From NCBI RefSeq assembly GCF_022701295.1, contig NZ_CP033204.1, positions 4,303,406-4,367,405 on the forward strand: a stretch of 64,000 bases of DNA, written 5' to 3'. Origin of the DNA: Sphingopyxis sp. YF1. GTDB lineage: Bacteria > Pseudomonadota > Alphaproteobacteria > Sphingomonadales > Sphingomonadaceae. Below, piece by piece: positions 16,941-24,796 of this stretch (position 1 is the first letter of the stretch; each line of letters opens with the position of its first letter). The notes beneath the pieces were generated by a model. The model was not told the origin of the DNA and did no database searches. It saw only the letters and a list, made by a program, of their open reading frames with translations. The translations under genes were made by a program, and so were the position numbers.

Positions 16941-18031
16941 TTACGGAACTCGCGCCGGGTTACGGGGATATCGCGGCCCTGCATCGCCAGCGTGCGCAAT
17001 ATGCCTTCGCGGATGCCGCGGTCGGCGACGCCGACGCGCGCGGCGGGCCACAGGTCGATGATGCTTTCGAGGATCGCGCAGCCCGCGACGACGAGGTCGG
17101 CCCGTTCGCGCCCGATGCAGCCGATTTCGGCGCGGTCGGCGATGCTCGCCTCGGCGAGGCGGCGGCTGATGTCGCGCATCGCGCCCGTGGGCACGACCAG
17201 CCCGTCGACCGCGCGGCGATCGTAACGCGGCAGGTCGAGGAAGACGCTGGCGAGCGTGGTCACCGTCCCGCTGGTGCCGAGCAGGCGCAGCGGCTGGCCC
17301 GAAAAGCGGGTCGCACGCGCCGCAAAGGCGGCAAAGGCCTCGCGCGTCACGGCGCGCATATGGGCATAGCTCGCCTGGCGGTCGGCGGCGCTCTCGCCGG
17401 CGCCCGCGGCATGTTCGGTCAGCGACACCACGCCCCACGGCACGCTCACCCAGTCGCGGATCGCCACGTCGTGCCCGTCGCCTTCGACGTGCATGAGTTC
17501 GGTCGACCCGCCGCCGATGTCGAAAATCAGCGCCGGGCCGTCGCCGGGCTCCATCAGGTTGTGACAGCCGAGCACCGCGAGGCGGGCTTCTTCGGCGGGC
17601 GAGATGATGTCGAGCACGATGCCCGTTTCGCGGCGCACCCGGTCGGCGAGTTCGGCGCCGTTGCTCGCGCGGCGGCACGCCTCGGTCGCGACCGCGCGCG
17701 ACAGGCTGACGTGGCGCCGGCGCAGCTTGTCGCCGCAGATCGCCAGCGCGGCAACCGCACGGTCCATCGCCGCGTCGCTGATCCGTCCGCTGCCGTGCAA
17801 ACCCTCACCCAGCCGCACGATGCGCGAAAAGGCGTCGATGACGACCAGCTCGCCATCCTGCGGCCGCGCGATCAGCAACCGGCAATTGTTGGTGCCAAGG
17901 TCGATTGCGGCATAGCTTTTCTGCCGCACGAAGGGGGCGGGACGCGCACCCGTCACCGCCGGTTTCCGATTCTTCGCCGCTGCCACCCCGGGCCGCGGCG
18001 GTGGTCCGGAGGACGCTGCCATTTGCCGCAT
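16937..18031 (-). CDS. ppx: Ppx/GppA-family phosphatase
   Basis: A 364-residue exopolyphosphatase / guanosine pentaphosphate phosphatase-family protein. After a basic, proline-rich N-terminal tail of about 40 residues, the ASKHA-type fold begins with [15 protein letters not shown], followed by [10 protein letters not shown] and [12 protein letters not shown]. It lacks the C-terminal HD-like domain of long exopolyphosphatases, so it is the short type. It could hydrolyse polyphosphate or pppGpp; sequence alone does not decide. It is coupled to rlmE through a four-base overlap, a pairing I recall from other alphaproteobacteria. Confidence 0.9.
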   Translation of the reverse strand: MRQMAASSGPPPRPGVAAAKNRKPAVTGARPAPFVRQKSYAAIDLGTNNCRLLIARPQDGELVVIDAFSRIVRLGEGLHGSGRISDAAMDRAVAALAICGDKLRRRHVSLSRAVATEACRRASNGAELADRVRRETGIVLDIISPAEEARLAVLGCHNLMEPGDGPALIFDIGGGSTELMHVEGDGHDVAIRDWVSVPWGVVSLTEHAAGAGESAADRQASYAHMRAVTREAFAAFAARATRFSGQPLRLLGTSGTVTTLASVFLDLPRYDRRAVDGLVVPTGAMRDISRRLAEASIADRAEIGCIGRERADLVVAGCAILESIIDLWPAARVGVADRGIREGILRTLAMQGRDIPVTRREFRK

Positions 18032-18190
18032 GGCTATTGTACCTGTTTCTCACGCGCCCGAAGAGCGGACGTGCACTTGGGCCAAGACTAGGCGCGCGGG
18101 CGGACGATGGCAACCCCGGGGGGACGGGCGCGCGCGGCGGCCGACCCAATGGCGGGTTTGGGGTGGGAAGCGGACGTTCCCGCCTGACTT

Positions 18191-18263
18191 CGTCATCCCG
18201 GACTTGATCCGGGATCCATAGCAGCGTCGAAGTCATGGACCCCGGATCAAGTTCGGGGCGACG
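18191..18263. repeat. REP-like intergenic palindrome (CGTCATCCCGG type)
   Basis: Two 27-base arms, 18191-18217 and 18237-18263, are inverted copies with only a few mismatches; they begin CGTCATCCCGG and end CGGGGCGACG. The loop is 19 bases. A related palindrome occurs at 56266-56340. Such elements are common between genes in sphingomonads. Confidence 0.8.
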
Positions 18264-18301
18264 ATGAAAGACAAGCCCGTAGCCGGTCGAAGCGACCCAG
18301 C

Positions 18302-18449
18302 TCCTCCCTGTCGCGCAGCGATGGGGAGGTGGCAGCGGCGTCAGCCGCTGACGGAGGGGCCGACGCCGTCAGGCGTCGCGCGACCTTTCGGCCCCTCCAC
18401 CACTCGCTGCGCGAGCGGTCCCCTCCCCATGGCTTCGCCACAGGGAGGA
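18302..18449. repeat. MITE-like repeat element, copy 1
   Basis: A 148-bp unit bounded by TCCTCCCTG and CAGGGAGGA. The inverted similarity continues inward through GATGGGGAGG and CCCTCCCCAT. The interior has its own small hairpins, for example CGACGCCGTCAGGCGTCG. Copy 2 starts 179 bp further on with the same orientation. No transposase is nearby. Confidence 0.78.
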
Positions 18450-18480
18450 TATCTGTCCGCAACCGGTCGCTTTCTGCCAA

Positions 18481-18622
18481 TCCTCCCTGTCGCGCAGCGA
18501 TGGGGAGGTGGCAGCGCGAAGCGCTGACGGAGGGGCCGACGCCGTCAGGCGTCGTGGATGGCCGCAGCCCCTCCACCACCCTTCGGGTGGTCCCCCTCCC
18601 CATGCCTGCGGCACAGGGAGGA
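18481..18622. repeat. MITE-like repeat element, copy 2
   Basis: A 142-bp unit with the same nine-base ends as copy 1 and the same internal order (GATGGGGAGGTGGCAGCG, then ACGGAGGGGCCGACGCCGTC). The internal variable loops differ between copies, and each loop change is self-complementary (cggcgtcagccg versus cgcgaagcg; tcgctgcgcga versus cccttcggg). This indicates that pairing, not sequence, is conserved. Confidence 0.78.
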
Positions 18623-18670
18623 TCTTTTGGCCGCTACCGGTCGAAAACCATCACGCTGCCACCCCAAAAG

Positions 18671-18701
18671 AAAACCCCGCCCGGTACGAAACCGGACGGG
18701 G
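18671..18701 (-). terminator. Rho-independent terminator of the glycine-zipper gene
   Basis: On the minus strand, CCCCGTCCGG pairs with CCGGGCGGGG across a seven-base loop and is followed by TTTTCTTTT. It lies 44 bp after the stop codon of the leftward gene ending at 18745. Confidence 0.88.
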
Positions 18702-18744
18702 CGAGCAAGGGGGAGAGGGAAGTTATTGGGGGTCGGGTCCGGCC

Positions 18745-19146
18745 TTAGCGGCAGCCGTCATTCCCCTTGTCGATCGCGCGGCCCGCGATGGCGCCGACCG
18801 CGCCGCCGATGATCGTGCCGACGGTCTTGTCGCCGCGGCCTGCGATCTCGTGGCCTGCGAGGCCGCCGGCGATCGCGCCGATCACCGTGCCGCCGGTGCC
18901 GTTGTCGCAGCGATAGCGGTTGTTGTAGCGGCGATTGTCGTAGCGGCGGTCGCGGCGATAATCGCGGCGGTCGTAGTTGCGATAGTCGCGGCGGTCATAG
19001 CGGCGGTCGTCGCGGCCGTAGCGCGCGTCGTAGCTCGAATAGCCGTCGCGGTAGTAATAGCCGTTCTGCGCGGCGGCGGGAGTCGCCAGGCCCAGCGTCG
19101 CGGTGGACATCAGGGCGGCGATCGAAAGGGTCACCATCTTCTTCAT
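18745..19146 (-). CDS. Glycine-zipper 2TM-domain surface protein
   Basis: A 133-residue exported protein. The signal peptide ends near ATPAAA (residue 26). The centre (about 29-78) is a low-complexity run rich in Tyr, Asp and Arg, with units such as YDRRDYR. The C-terminus has two glycine-zipper segments, GTVIGAIAGGLAGHEIAG and TIIGGAVGAIAGRAID, as in the Rickettsia 17-kDa surface antigen family. The ATG at 19146 is chosen because GGAG lies seven bases upstream; an ATG at 19152 would be too close to that site. It has its own terminator and is probably monocistronic. It likely sits in or on the outer membrane; the exact role is unknown. Confidence 0.88.
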   Translation of the reverse strand: MKKMVTLSIAALMSTATLGLATPAAAQNGYYYRDGYSSYDARYGRDDRRYDRRDYRNYDRRDYRRDRRYDNRRYNNRYRCDNGTGGTVIGAIAGGLAGHEIAGRGDKTVGTIIGGAVGAIAGRAIDKGNDGCR

Positions 19147-19275
19147 CGTCATTCTCCTTCGTCGTCGTCTCGGCCCCTTTGGGCTGGTCGATGAAGGGGT
19201 TATGGGTGATTCGCCTTGAGCCGATGCTGAACGCCGCTGTTGGCTGGCGTTCAGCTTTGCCCTATCGCCGCGGCC

Positions 19276-20274
19276 ATGCGCCGCCCGCTCCTCGCTGTCC
19301 TGATTTTCCTTGCGCTCGGCCCGGTGCCCGGGACGCGGCATCGCTTTCCCGTCGACGATTTCCGCCAGACGGCGGCGGCGCGCCCGCTCGTCTTTCCGCC
19401 CGCGACGGCGGGCAGTCTGCGTTTCGTGCGCGGCTGGCGGCTGACCAGCCCGCACAGCCTGTTCGGCGGCTTCTCGGGGCTCGCGCATCTCGGCGAGGGG
19501 CGCTTCCTCCTCGTCGGCGACAATGGCTATGCGACGCGGCTGACGCTGGCAGAAGGCGGCACGGTCTCGGAGGTCGCGATCCGCCGTCTGCCGCTGCCGC
19601 CGCGCAATCCGGGCAGCAAGGCCTTCACCGACGTCGAGGCGGTGTCGGTCGATGCCGCGAGCGGCAAGGTCTGGGTCGCGCTCGAGGGAATCGACCAGAT
19701 CTGGCGGTTGAATCCCGAACTGACGCGAATCGAATCGCGCAACCGCTCGCCGCAACTCGAACCCTGGCCGACGAATCGCGGTGCCGAGGCGATGGCGCGG
19801 CTCGCGGACGGACGCACGATCGTTTTTTCGGAGGAGGCCGACGACGATGCGCGCGGGACCGAGGCGCTTGTCTTCGCTGGCGATCCCGCGACGCCCGGCA
19901 AGCGGGCGCTGCGCTTCTTCTACGATGCGCAAGGCAAGGGGCTGGTCAGCGACGCCGCGCCGCTCCCCGACGGGCGCATCCTCCTCGTTCACCGCAAGCT
20001 GGGGATTGCGCCGCTGTTCACGACGATTCTCGCGATCGTCGATCCCGCCGACATTCGCGAGGACGGCGTCGTCCGCTCGGTCGCGATCGGCCGGGTCCCC
20101 GAACCGCTGCGCGAAAATTACGAGGGCGCGGCGGTTTCGGTCGCGGGCGGCCGCACCTTCCTCTGGCTCGTCGCCGACGACAATTTCAACAACTGGCAGC
20201 GCAGCCTGCTGCTGCAATTCGAACTCGTCGACCTGCCGCCGCGCCGCGCGGACAGCAAAAAGGCCGCGCGGTAA
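19276..20274 (+). CDS. Esterase-like activity of phytase family protein
   Basis: A 332-residue protein with an N-terminal hydrophobic signal (RPLLAVLIFLALG), expected in the periplasm. The body matches the esterase-like/phytase (PF13449) pattern, with repeated beta-propeller-like blades: FSGLAHLGEGRFLLVGDNG, DVEAVSVDAASGKVWVALEG, GAEAMARLADGRTIVFSEEA and YEGAAVSV followed by WLVADDNFNNWQR. The ATG at 19276 begins the signal peptide; an upstream ATG at 19240 is in frame but less fitting. Its last codons lie within the rpmB terminator stem. The true substrate of this family is poorly defined. Confidence 0.85.
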   Translation: MRRPLLAVLIFLALGPVPGTRHRFPVDDFRQTAAARPLVFPPATAGSLRFVRGWRLTSPHSLFGGFSGLAHLGEGRFLLVGDNGYATRLTLAEGGTVSEVAIRRLPLPPRNPGSKAFTDVEAVSVDAASGKVWVALEGIDQIWRLNPELTRIESRNRSPQLEPWPTNRGAEAMARLADGRTIVFSEEADDDARGTEALVFAGDPATPGKRALRFFYDAQGKGLVSDAAPLPDGRILLVHRKLGIAPLFTTILAIVDPADIREDGVVRSVAIGRVPEPLRENYEGAAVSVAGGRTFLWLVADDNFNNWQRSLLLQFELVDLPPRRADSKKAAR

Positions 20275-20285
20275 ACCGGCGGCCT
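20257..20285 (-). terminator. rpmB terminator overlapping the end of the phytase-like gene
   Basis: Read on the minus strand, AGGCCGCCGG and CCGCGCGGCCT pair with a four-base loop and are followed by TTTTT. The stop codon of the convergent phytase-like gene (20272-20274) overlaps the stem end and loop. Confidence 0.82.
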
Positions 20286-20310
20286 GATTGGCTCGCGATT
20301 CGAAGGGGGG

Positions 20311-20604
20311 TCAGGCGGCCTTTTCGGCCAGCTTCTTCGCCACTTCCTTCTTCACCTTGCGCGCGCCAGCCGACAGCTGGTCGTCGCCGGCCTTGAGCAG
20401 CCAGTTGTCGAGGCCGCCATTATGCTCGACGGTGCGCAGGCCGTGCGTCGAAACGCGCAGCTTGACGCCCTTGCCGAGCGCGTCCGACAGCAGCGTCACA
20501 TTCTGCAGGTTGGGCAGGAAGGTGCGCTTGGTCTTGTTGTTGGCGTGGCTGACGTTGTGGCCAACCTGGCGGCCCTTGCCGGTCAGTTCGCAAATGCGCG
20601 ACAT
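20311..20604 (-). CDS. rpmB: 50S ribosomal protein L28
   Basis: A 97-residue ribosomal protein starting [20 protein letters not shown], with [13 protein letters not shown] typical of L28. The C-terminal tail is Lys/Ala rich and longer than the 78-residue E. coli form, as in other alphaproteobacteria. It is a single gene with a terminator directly downstream. Confidence 0.97.
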   Translation of the reverse strand: MSRICELTGKGRQVGHNVSHANNKTKRTFLPNLQNVTLLSDALGKGVKLRVSTHGLRTVEHNGGLDNWLLKAGDDQLSAGARKVKKEVAKKLAEKAA

Positions 20605-20734
20605 GGTCTTCTTCCTCGAATCAATGGGCGGCGTCCGGGTTGGCGCGAAAAGGCACCGAAAGAACCGGGTGGGCCGGGAAAGGCGCGCGCTTATCGGCTT
20701 GCCGGAGATTCGTCAAGCGATTAGCGGGAAAGCC

Positions 20735-21190
20735 ATGGCCCAGTTTCCGCTTCCCGACCCGATGCGCCGCGCGCTCGATCTCGCCCGGATCGCGGCGGAA
20801 TGGGGCGAAGTGCCGGTCGGCGCGGTCGTCGTCAAGGACGGGCAGGTGATCGCCGAGGGGCACAACCGTCCGCGCGAATCGCACGATCCGACCGCGCACG
20901 CCGAAATCGTCGCGATTCGCCTTGCGGCGGCAAAGCTCGGCAACGAGCGACTCGACGGCTGCGACCTCTATGTGACGCTCGAACCCTGCGCGATGTGCGC
21001 AGGGGCGATCGCGCATGCGCGGATGGCGCGCCTCTATTACGGCGCCGACGATCCCAAGGGCGGTGCGGTCGTCCACGGTCCGCGCGTCTTTTCGCAGCCG
21101 ACGGTGCATCATCGCCCCGAAATCTACGACGGCATCGGCGCGAACGAAGCCGCGGCGCTGCTGCGGGACTTTTTCGCGGCGCGGCGCTAG
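20735..21190 (+). CDS. tadA: tRNA-specific adenosine deaminase TadA
   Basis: A 151-residue zinc enzyme that converts the wobble adenosine of tRNA-Arg(ACG) to inosine. The active site HAE (H55, E57) and PCAMC (C85, C88) are both present. The start ATG at 20735 follows GCGGGAA and gives the normal family length. Its stop codon shares the palindrome CTAG (21187-21190) with the stop of the convergent sirtuin gene. Confidence 0.95.
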   Translation: MAQFPLPDPMRRALDLARIAAEWGEVPVGAVVVKDGQVIAEGHNRPRESHDPTAHAEIVAIRLAAAKLGNERLDGCDLYVTLEPCAMCAGAIAHARMARLYYGADDPKGGAVVHGPRVFSQPTVHHRPEIYDGIGANEAAALLRDFFAARR

Positions 21191-21891
21191 CGGCCCAGCA
21201 TCGCGTCGACCCACGCCGGCACCAGCGCCGTTGCGGGCCCGTGGCGCGCTTCGTCGAACCAGTGCGATCCCTGGCTCGGTTCCATGTTGAGCTCGAGCGT
21301 TTTCGCCCCCGCGGCGCGCGCCTCGCGCACGAAGCCCGCGGCGGGATAGACCGCGCCCGACGTGCCGATCGACACGAACAGGTCGGCGCGGTTGATCGCG
21401 CGATAGATGTCCTCCATCCGGTACGGCATCTCGCCGAACCAGACGACGTCGGGGCGCAGATATCCCGGCAAGCCGCATGCGGGGCAGGGCGGCCGCTCGA
21501 TCAGCGTCCCCGTCCAGTGGCTGCGGTTGTCGCACGCGGTGCACCAGGCGTTCAGATGCTCGCCGTGCATGTGGAGCAGCCGGCTCGCCCCCGCGCGTTC
21601 GTGCAGGTCGTCGACATTCTGCGTGACGATCAGGAACTCGCCCTTCCACGCCGCATCGAGCCGCGCCAGCGCGTCGTGCGCCGCGTTCGGGACCTTGGTC
21701 TGGATCGCCGCGCGCCGCGCGTCGTAGAAGCGGTGGACGAGGTCGGGGTCGCGGATATAGGCCTCGGGGGTCGCGACATCCTCGACGCGGTGCTGTTCCC
21801 ACAATCCGCCGCCGTCGCGAAACGTGTCGATCCCGCTTTCGGCCGACACGCCGGCGCCGGTCAGGATCACGATGTTCTGAATGTCGGTCAT
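21187..21891 (-). CDS. cobB: NAD-dependent protein deacylase (sirtuin, CobB type)
   Basis: A 234-residue class III-type sirtuin that removes acyl groups from lysines using NAD. It has the NAD motif GAGVSAESGIDTFR, QNVDDLH, the catalytic His109 in LHMHGE and a zinc site of two Cys pairs (CTAC and CPAC). Y56 and R59 (FYDARR) match the Tyr-x-x-Arg that marks desuccinylase/demalonylase sirtuins, so it may act on negatively charged acyl groups as well as acetyl. It is convergent with tadA. A palindromic repeat lies between its start and dapB. Confidence 0.93.
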   Translation of the reverse strand: MTDIQNIVILTGAGVSAESGIDTFRDGGGLWEQHRVEDVATPEAYIRDPDLVHRFYDARRAAIQTKVPNAAHDALARLDAAWKGEFLIVTQNVDDLHERAGASRLLHMHGEHLNAWCTACDNRSHWTGTLIERPPCPACGLPGYLRPDVVWFGEMPYRMEDIYRAINRADLFVSIGTSGAVYPAAGFVREARAAGAKTLELNMEPSQGSHWFDEARHGPATALVPAWVDAMLGR

Positions 21892-21904
21892 GGCGCCCTC
21901 TTAT

Positions 21905-21986
21905 CCGCTCGGGTCGCGCGAAGTCGAGACATCCGTCGACGGGGTGCCGCCCGTCTCGGCATCTCGACTTCGCGCGATGCGAGCGG
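21905..21986. repeat. REP-like palindrome (GCGAAGTCGAGA type)
   Basis: Two 25-base arms, 21905-21929 and 21962-21986, are inverted copies with two mismatches; the shared centre is CGCGCGAAGTCGAGA. It lies between the divergent cobB and dapB genes. The element at 30081-30166 belongs to the same family. Confidence 0.8.
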
Positions 21987-22019
21987 CTAAGGGGGGATCC
22001 GAAATATGGGGGACGGAAT

Positions 22020-22745
22020 ATGACCAGCATCGGTATCGTCGGTAGCCAGGGCCGCATGGGTGTCGCGCTCGCCGCGGCGGCGGCGGAGGCGGGGCATGGT
22101 CATCTCGGCATCGACAAGGGCGGCGATGTCGCAAAGCTTGCGGGCGACGCCGCGGTGCTCGTCGACTTTTCCTCGCCCGCCGCGCTCGAGGCGACGCTGG
22201 GCGCCTGCATCGCGGCGAAGACGCCGATCGTCATCGGCACCACCGGGCTCGAGGAACGCCATCACTGGCTGATCGACGATGCCGCGCGCGATATCGCGGT
22301 GCTCCAGACCGGCAATACGTCGCTCGGGGTTACCCTGCTTGCGCATCTGGTGCGCGAGGCGGCGGCGCGGCTCGACGCCGACTGGGACATCGAGGTCGTC
22401 GAAATGCACCACCGCAACAAGGTCGACGCGCCCAGCGGCACCGCGCTGCTGCTCGGGCAGGCGGCGGCCGAGGGGCGCGGCATCGACCTCGCCACCTGTT
22501 CCGAACGCGGCCGCGATGGCGTCACCGGCGCACGCGGCCACGGTCATATCGGCTTCGCGAGCCTGCGCGGCGGCACCGTCGCGGGCGACCATGACGTCAT
22601 TTTCGCGGGACCCGAGGAGATGATCACCCTCTCGCATCGCGCCGAGAACCGCATGATCTTCGCGCGCGGCGCGGTTCGCGCGGCGCTGTGGCTGATCCAC
22701 CAGAAGCCGGGGCGCTACACGATGCCGCAGGTGCTCGGTTTGTGA
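22020..22745 (+). CDS. dapB: 4-hydroxy-tetrahydrodipicolinate reductase
   Basis: A 241-residue reductase of the diaminopimelate/lysine pathway, acting on the DapA product with NAD(P)H in the cytoplasm. The nucleotide-binding loop is GIVGSQGRMG, followed by FSSPAAL and GTTGLE. The substrate-binding/catalytic block reads EMHHRNKVDAPSGTAL, with the family His-His and Lys. It is slightly shorter than E. coli DapB (273) because of a shorter N-terminal domain. The following gene starts with a GTG inside the dapB stop region (GTGA), so the two are probably translationally coupled. Confidence 0.96.
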   Translation: MTSIGIVGSQGRMGVALAAAAAEAGHGHLGIDKGGDVAKLAGDAAVLVDFSSPAALEATLGACIAAKTPIVIGTTGLEERHHWLIDDAARDIAVLQTGNTSLGVTLLAHLVREAAARLDADWDIEVVEMHHRNKVDAPSGTALLLGQAAAEGRGIDLATCSERGRDGVTGARGHGHIGFASLRGGTVAGDHDVIFAGPEEMITLSHRAENRMIFARGAVRAALWLIHQKPGRYTMPQVLGL

Positions 22746-24247
22746 CCAGCGGCAAGGTCGTCGCGCACGGCCGCCGATACAGCGATATCCGCACCGATTA
22801 TCCCGGCCATATGGTGCTGCTCGACTGCGCCGCGCGCGGCGAACCGTACCTCCTCGGTACGTCGCGGCCCGATCGGGCCGATCGCGAGGTGACGATCGAT
22901 GCCGCGCTGATCCGCTTCCTGTTGCTGGGCGGCGACGAACATCACCCGGTGCATGAAAAGGGCATCGAGGTGCAGGGCGCTTGGATCGCGGGCAAGCTCG
23001 ACCTCGACTATGTCGACGTCCCCCGCGTCCTGAAGCTCAAGGATTGCACCTTCGCGGAAGAGGTCGTCGTGCGGCACGCGCATCTCGATTCGCTCGTCCT
23101 GTCGGGAAGCCGGCTGCCCACGCTGCTCGCCGACCGGATCGAGCTCGACGGCACGCTGTTCCTGCGCGCGGGCGAGACGCAAACCCCCTTCGTCTGCGAC
23201 GGGACGCTGCGACTGGTCAACGCCCAGATCGGCGGCGATCTTACGCTCAGGGGAGCGGAGATCGGAACGCCCGGGAAGGCGGCGCCCGGGCACGTCCTCG
23301 TCGCCGACGGCATGAAGGTCACGGGCTCGCTGTTTCTCGAGGGCGCGCTGGTGCACGGCACGATCGGGCTGGCCTCGGCCTCGGTCGGCGAACTCGCCGA
23401 TACCCGCTTCGCTTGGCCTTCGGGAAACGAATTCGACGGCTTCGAATATCACAAGATCAACGGCCCGACCGATTCGAAAATGCGCATCGCCTGGCTCAAG
23501 ACCCAGTCGCACATCCGGACGCGGGAAGAGGCGGCGCGGGCGCTCAGGAACGGCAGGAAACCCGATTTCTACCCGCAGCCGTGGGAGCAACTCGTCAAGA
23601 CGCTGCGCGCTACGGGGCACATGACCGAGGCGGCCGAAGTGGCGATTGCGAAACAGGACATGCGCCGTGCCGCTTGCTCGGTCGGCATGCGCGAGCCGCA
23701 GGCGTTCCCCGACCATTGGGCGCCCGCTTTCCGGCAGACGCTCGATCGCGGCTGGAACCCGCTCGCCAATCTCGTCGCGCGCGGCTGGCACTATGTCTAC
23801 GGAAAGCTCTCGGGCTATGGCCACAAGCCGCAGCGCATCGTCTATCTGACGCTCCTGCTCGTGGCCTTCTCGTCGCTCGCTTATTATGAGGGGCGCGATC
23901 ACGGGCTGATCGGCCCGACCAGCCCGCTTGTCCATATGAGCGGCACGACCGCGGATTGCGGGGCACCGGGTGATCCCGGCGCGCGGTATCACTGGACCGA
24001 TTCACGCTGTCCGGTGCCCCCCGAATATTCGACCTTCCAACCCTTCTTCTTCGCGCTCGACGTGACCCTGCCCTTCGTCGACCTGCATCAGGAGGCCGAC
24101 TGGGGGCCGCTGGTGGCGAACGCGGCGGGCGAAACCTTGTGGGGCGGGCGCGCGCTGCGCTGGCTGATGTGGTTCAACATCATGTTCGGCTGGATCGCCA
24201 GCCTGATGTTCGTTGCCATCGTCTCGCGCCTCGTCGAAAAGGACTGA
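22742..24247 (+). CDS. Membrane protein with N-terminal beta-repeat region, unknown function
   Basis: A 501-residue protein of unknown function. It starts with GTG at 22742, overlapping the dapB stop by four bases. Residues about 50-250 are repetitive beta-type sequence with recurring units such as GAWIAGKLDLDYVDVP, ADRIELDGTLFLRAG and GMKVTGSLFLEGALVHG, suggesting a beta-helix or stacked beta-solenoid. An alpha-helical segment follows. The C-terminal third has two hydrophobic stretches, IVYLTLLLVAFSSLAYY and LMWFNIMFGWIASLMFVA, flanking a region with two Cys. It is therefore probably an inner-membrane protein with a soluble N-terminal solenoid. Coupling to dapB does not reveal its role. Confidence 0.75.
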   Translation: MTSGKVVAHGRRYSDIRTDYPGHMVLLDCAARGEPYLLGTSRPDRADREVTIDAALIRFLLLGGDEHHPVHEKGIEVQGAWIAGKLDLDYVDVPRVLKLKDCTFAEEVVVRHAHLDSLVLSGSRLPTLLADRIELDGTLFLRAGETQTPFVCDGTLRLVNAQIGGDLTLRGAEIGTPGKAAPGHVLVADGMKVTGSLFLEGALVHGTIGLASASVGELADTRFAWPSGNEFDGFEYHKINGPTDSKMRIAWLKTQSHIRTREEAARALRNGRKPDFYPQPWEQLVKTLRATGHMTEAAEVAIAKQDMRRAACSVGMREPQAFPDHWAPAFRQTLDRGWNPLANLVARGWHYVYGKLSGYGHKPQRIVYLTLLLVAFSSLAYYEGRDHGLIGPTSPLVHMSGTTADCGAPGDPGARYHWTDSRCPVPPEYSTFQPFFFALDVTLPFVDLHQEADWGPLVANAAGETLWGGRALRWLMWFNIMFGWIASLMFVAIVSRLVEKD

Positions 24248-24249
24248 CG

Positions 24250-24774
24250 ATGGACAAGGTCACGGCATCCGCCTGCACATGGCGCGACGAGGGCGGCGGC
24301 GAAGCCGCGGCGGCGCGCATCCTGCCCTTTCTCGAAGAAATCGGCATCGCGGTCGACTGGATCGGCGCGGAAAAGGAGCAGTTGCTCGGCGGCCTCGCGA
24401 TCGTGAACGGGCGCCTCCTGATCGACCCCGAAACCCCGGTATGGCCCGGCGACCTGCTCCACGAGGCCGGGCATATCGCGGTCGTCGACGCCGCCGACCG
24501 GCCCGCGCTCGGCCCGATCGACGCCGACCCGGTCGACGAGATGGCGGCGATCGCCTGGTCCTATGCCGCCTCCTTCCCGTGCGGGGTGACTCCGCGCCAA
24601 TTGTTCCACGACGGCGGCTATCGCGGCGACAGCGCGGCGCTGATCGCCAGCTTTGCGACCGGCCATTTCATCGGTGCGCCGATGCTCGGTCTCTATGGCA
24701 TGACCGCCGACCTGCGCACCGCGCTCGCCGAAGGATTGCCCGCCTTTCCCGCGCTCAGCCGCTGGCTGCGTTGA
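24250..24774 (+). CDS. Small HExxH-like protein of unknown function
   Basis: A 174-residue protein starting two bases after the previous stop, so probably in the same operon as dapB. It has the segment LLHEAGHIAVV, where His-Glu-x-x-His can bind zinc, but I do not recognise the family. No signal peptide is seen. A frame open upstream to 24139 lies inside the preceding gene and is not expected to be used. It may be a minimal metallopeptidase or a protein that has kept only a metal site. Confidence 0.7.
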   Translation: MDKVTASACTWRDEGGGEAAAARILPFLEEIGIAVDWIGAEKEQLLGGLAIVNGRLLIDPETPVWPGDLLHEAGHIAVVDAADRPALGPIDADPVDEMAAIAWSYAASFPCGVTPRQLFHDGGYRGDSAALIASFATGHFIGAPMLGLYGMTADLRTALAEGLPAFPALSRWLR

Positions 24775-24796
24775 CCGCCGCACGAGGACACCGACC

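Larger units (their letters stand above)
18032..18744. other. Intergenic repeat island
   Basis: This 713-bp stretch contains no credible gene. It holds a palindromic repeat (18191-18263), two copies of a 142-148 bp element with matching ends (18302-18449 and 18481-18622), and a terminator for the leftward gene ending at 18745. Apparent open frames across it come from the repeats. Confidence 0.8.

Noticed and set aside
18270..18640. Open frames across the repeat island
   Set aside because: They have no start signals, follow the palindromic repeats and have no protein-like pattern.
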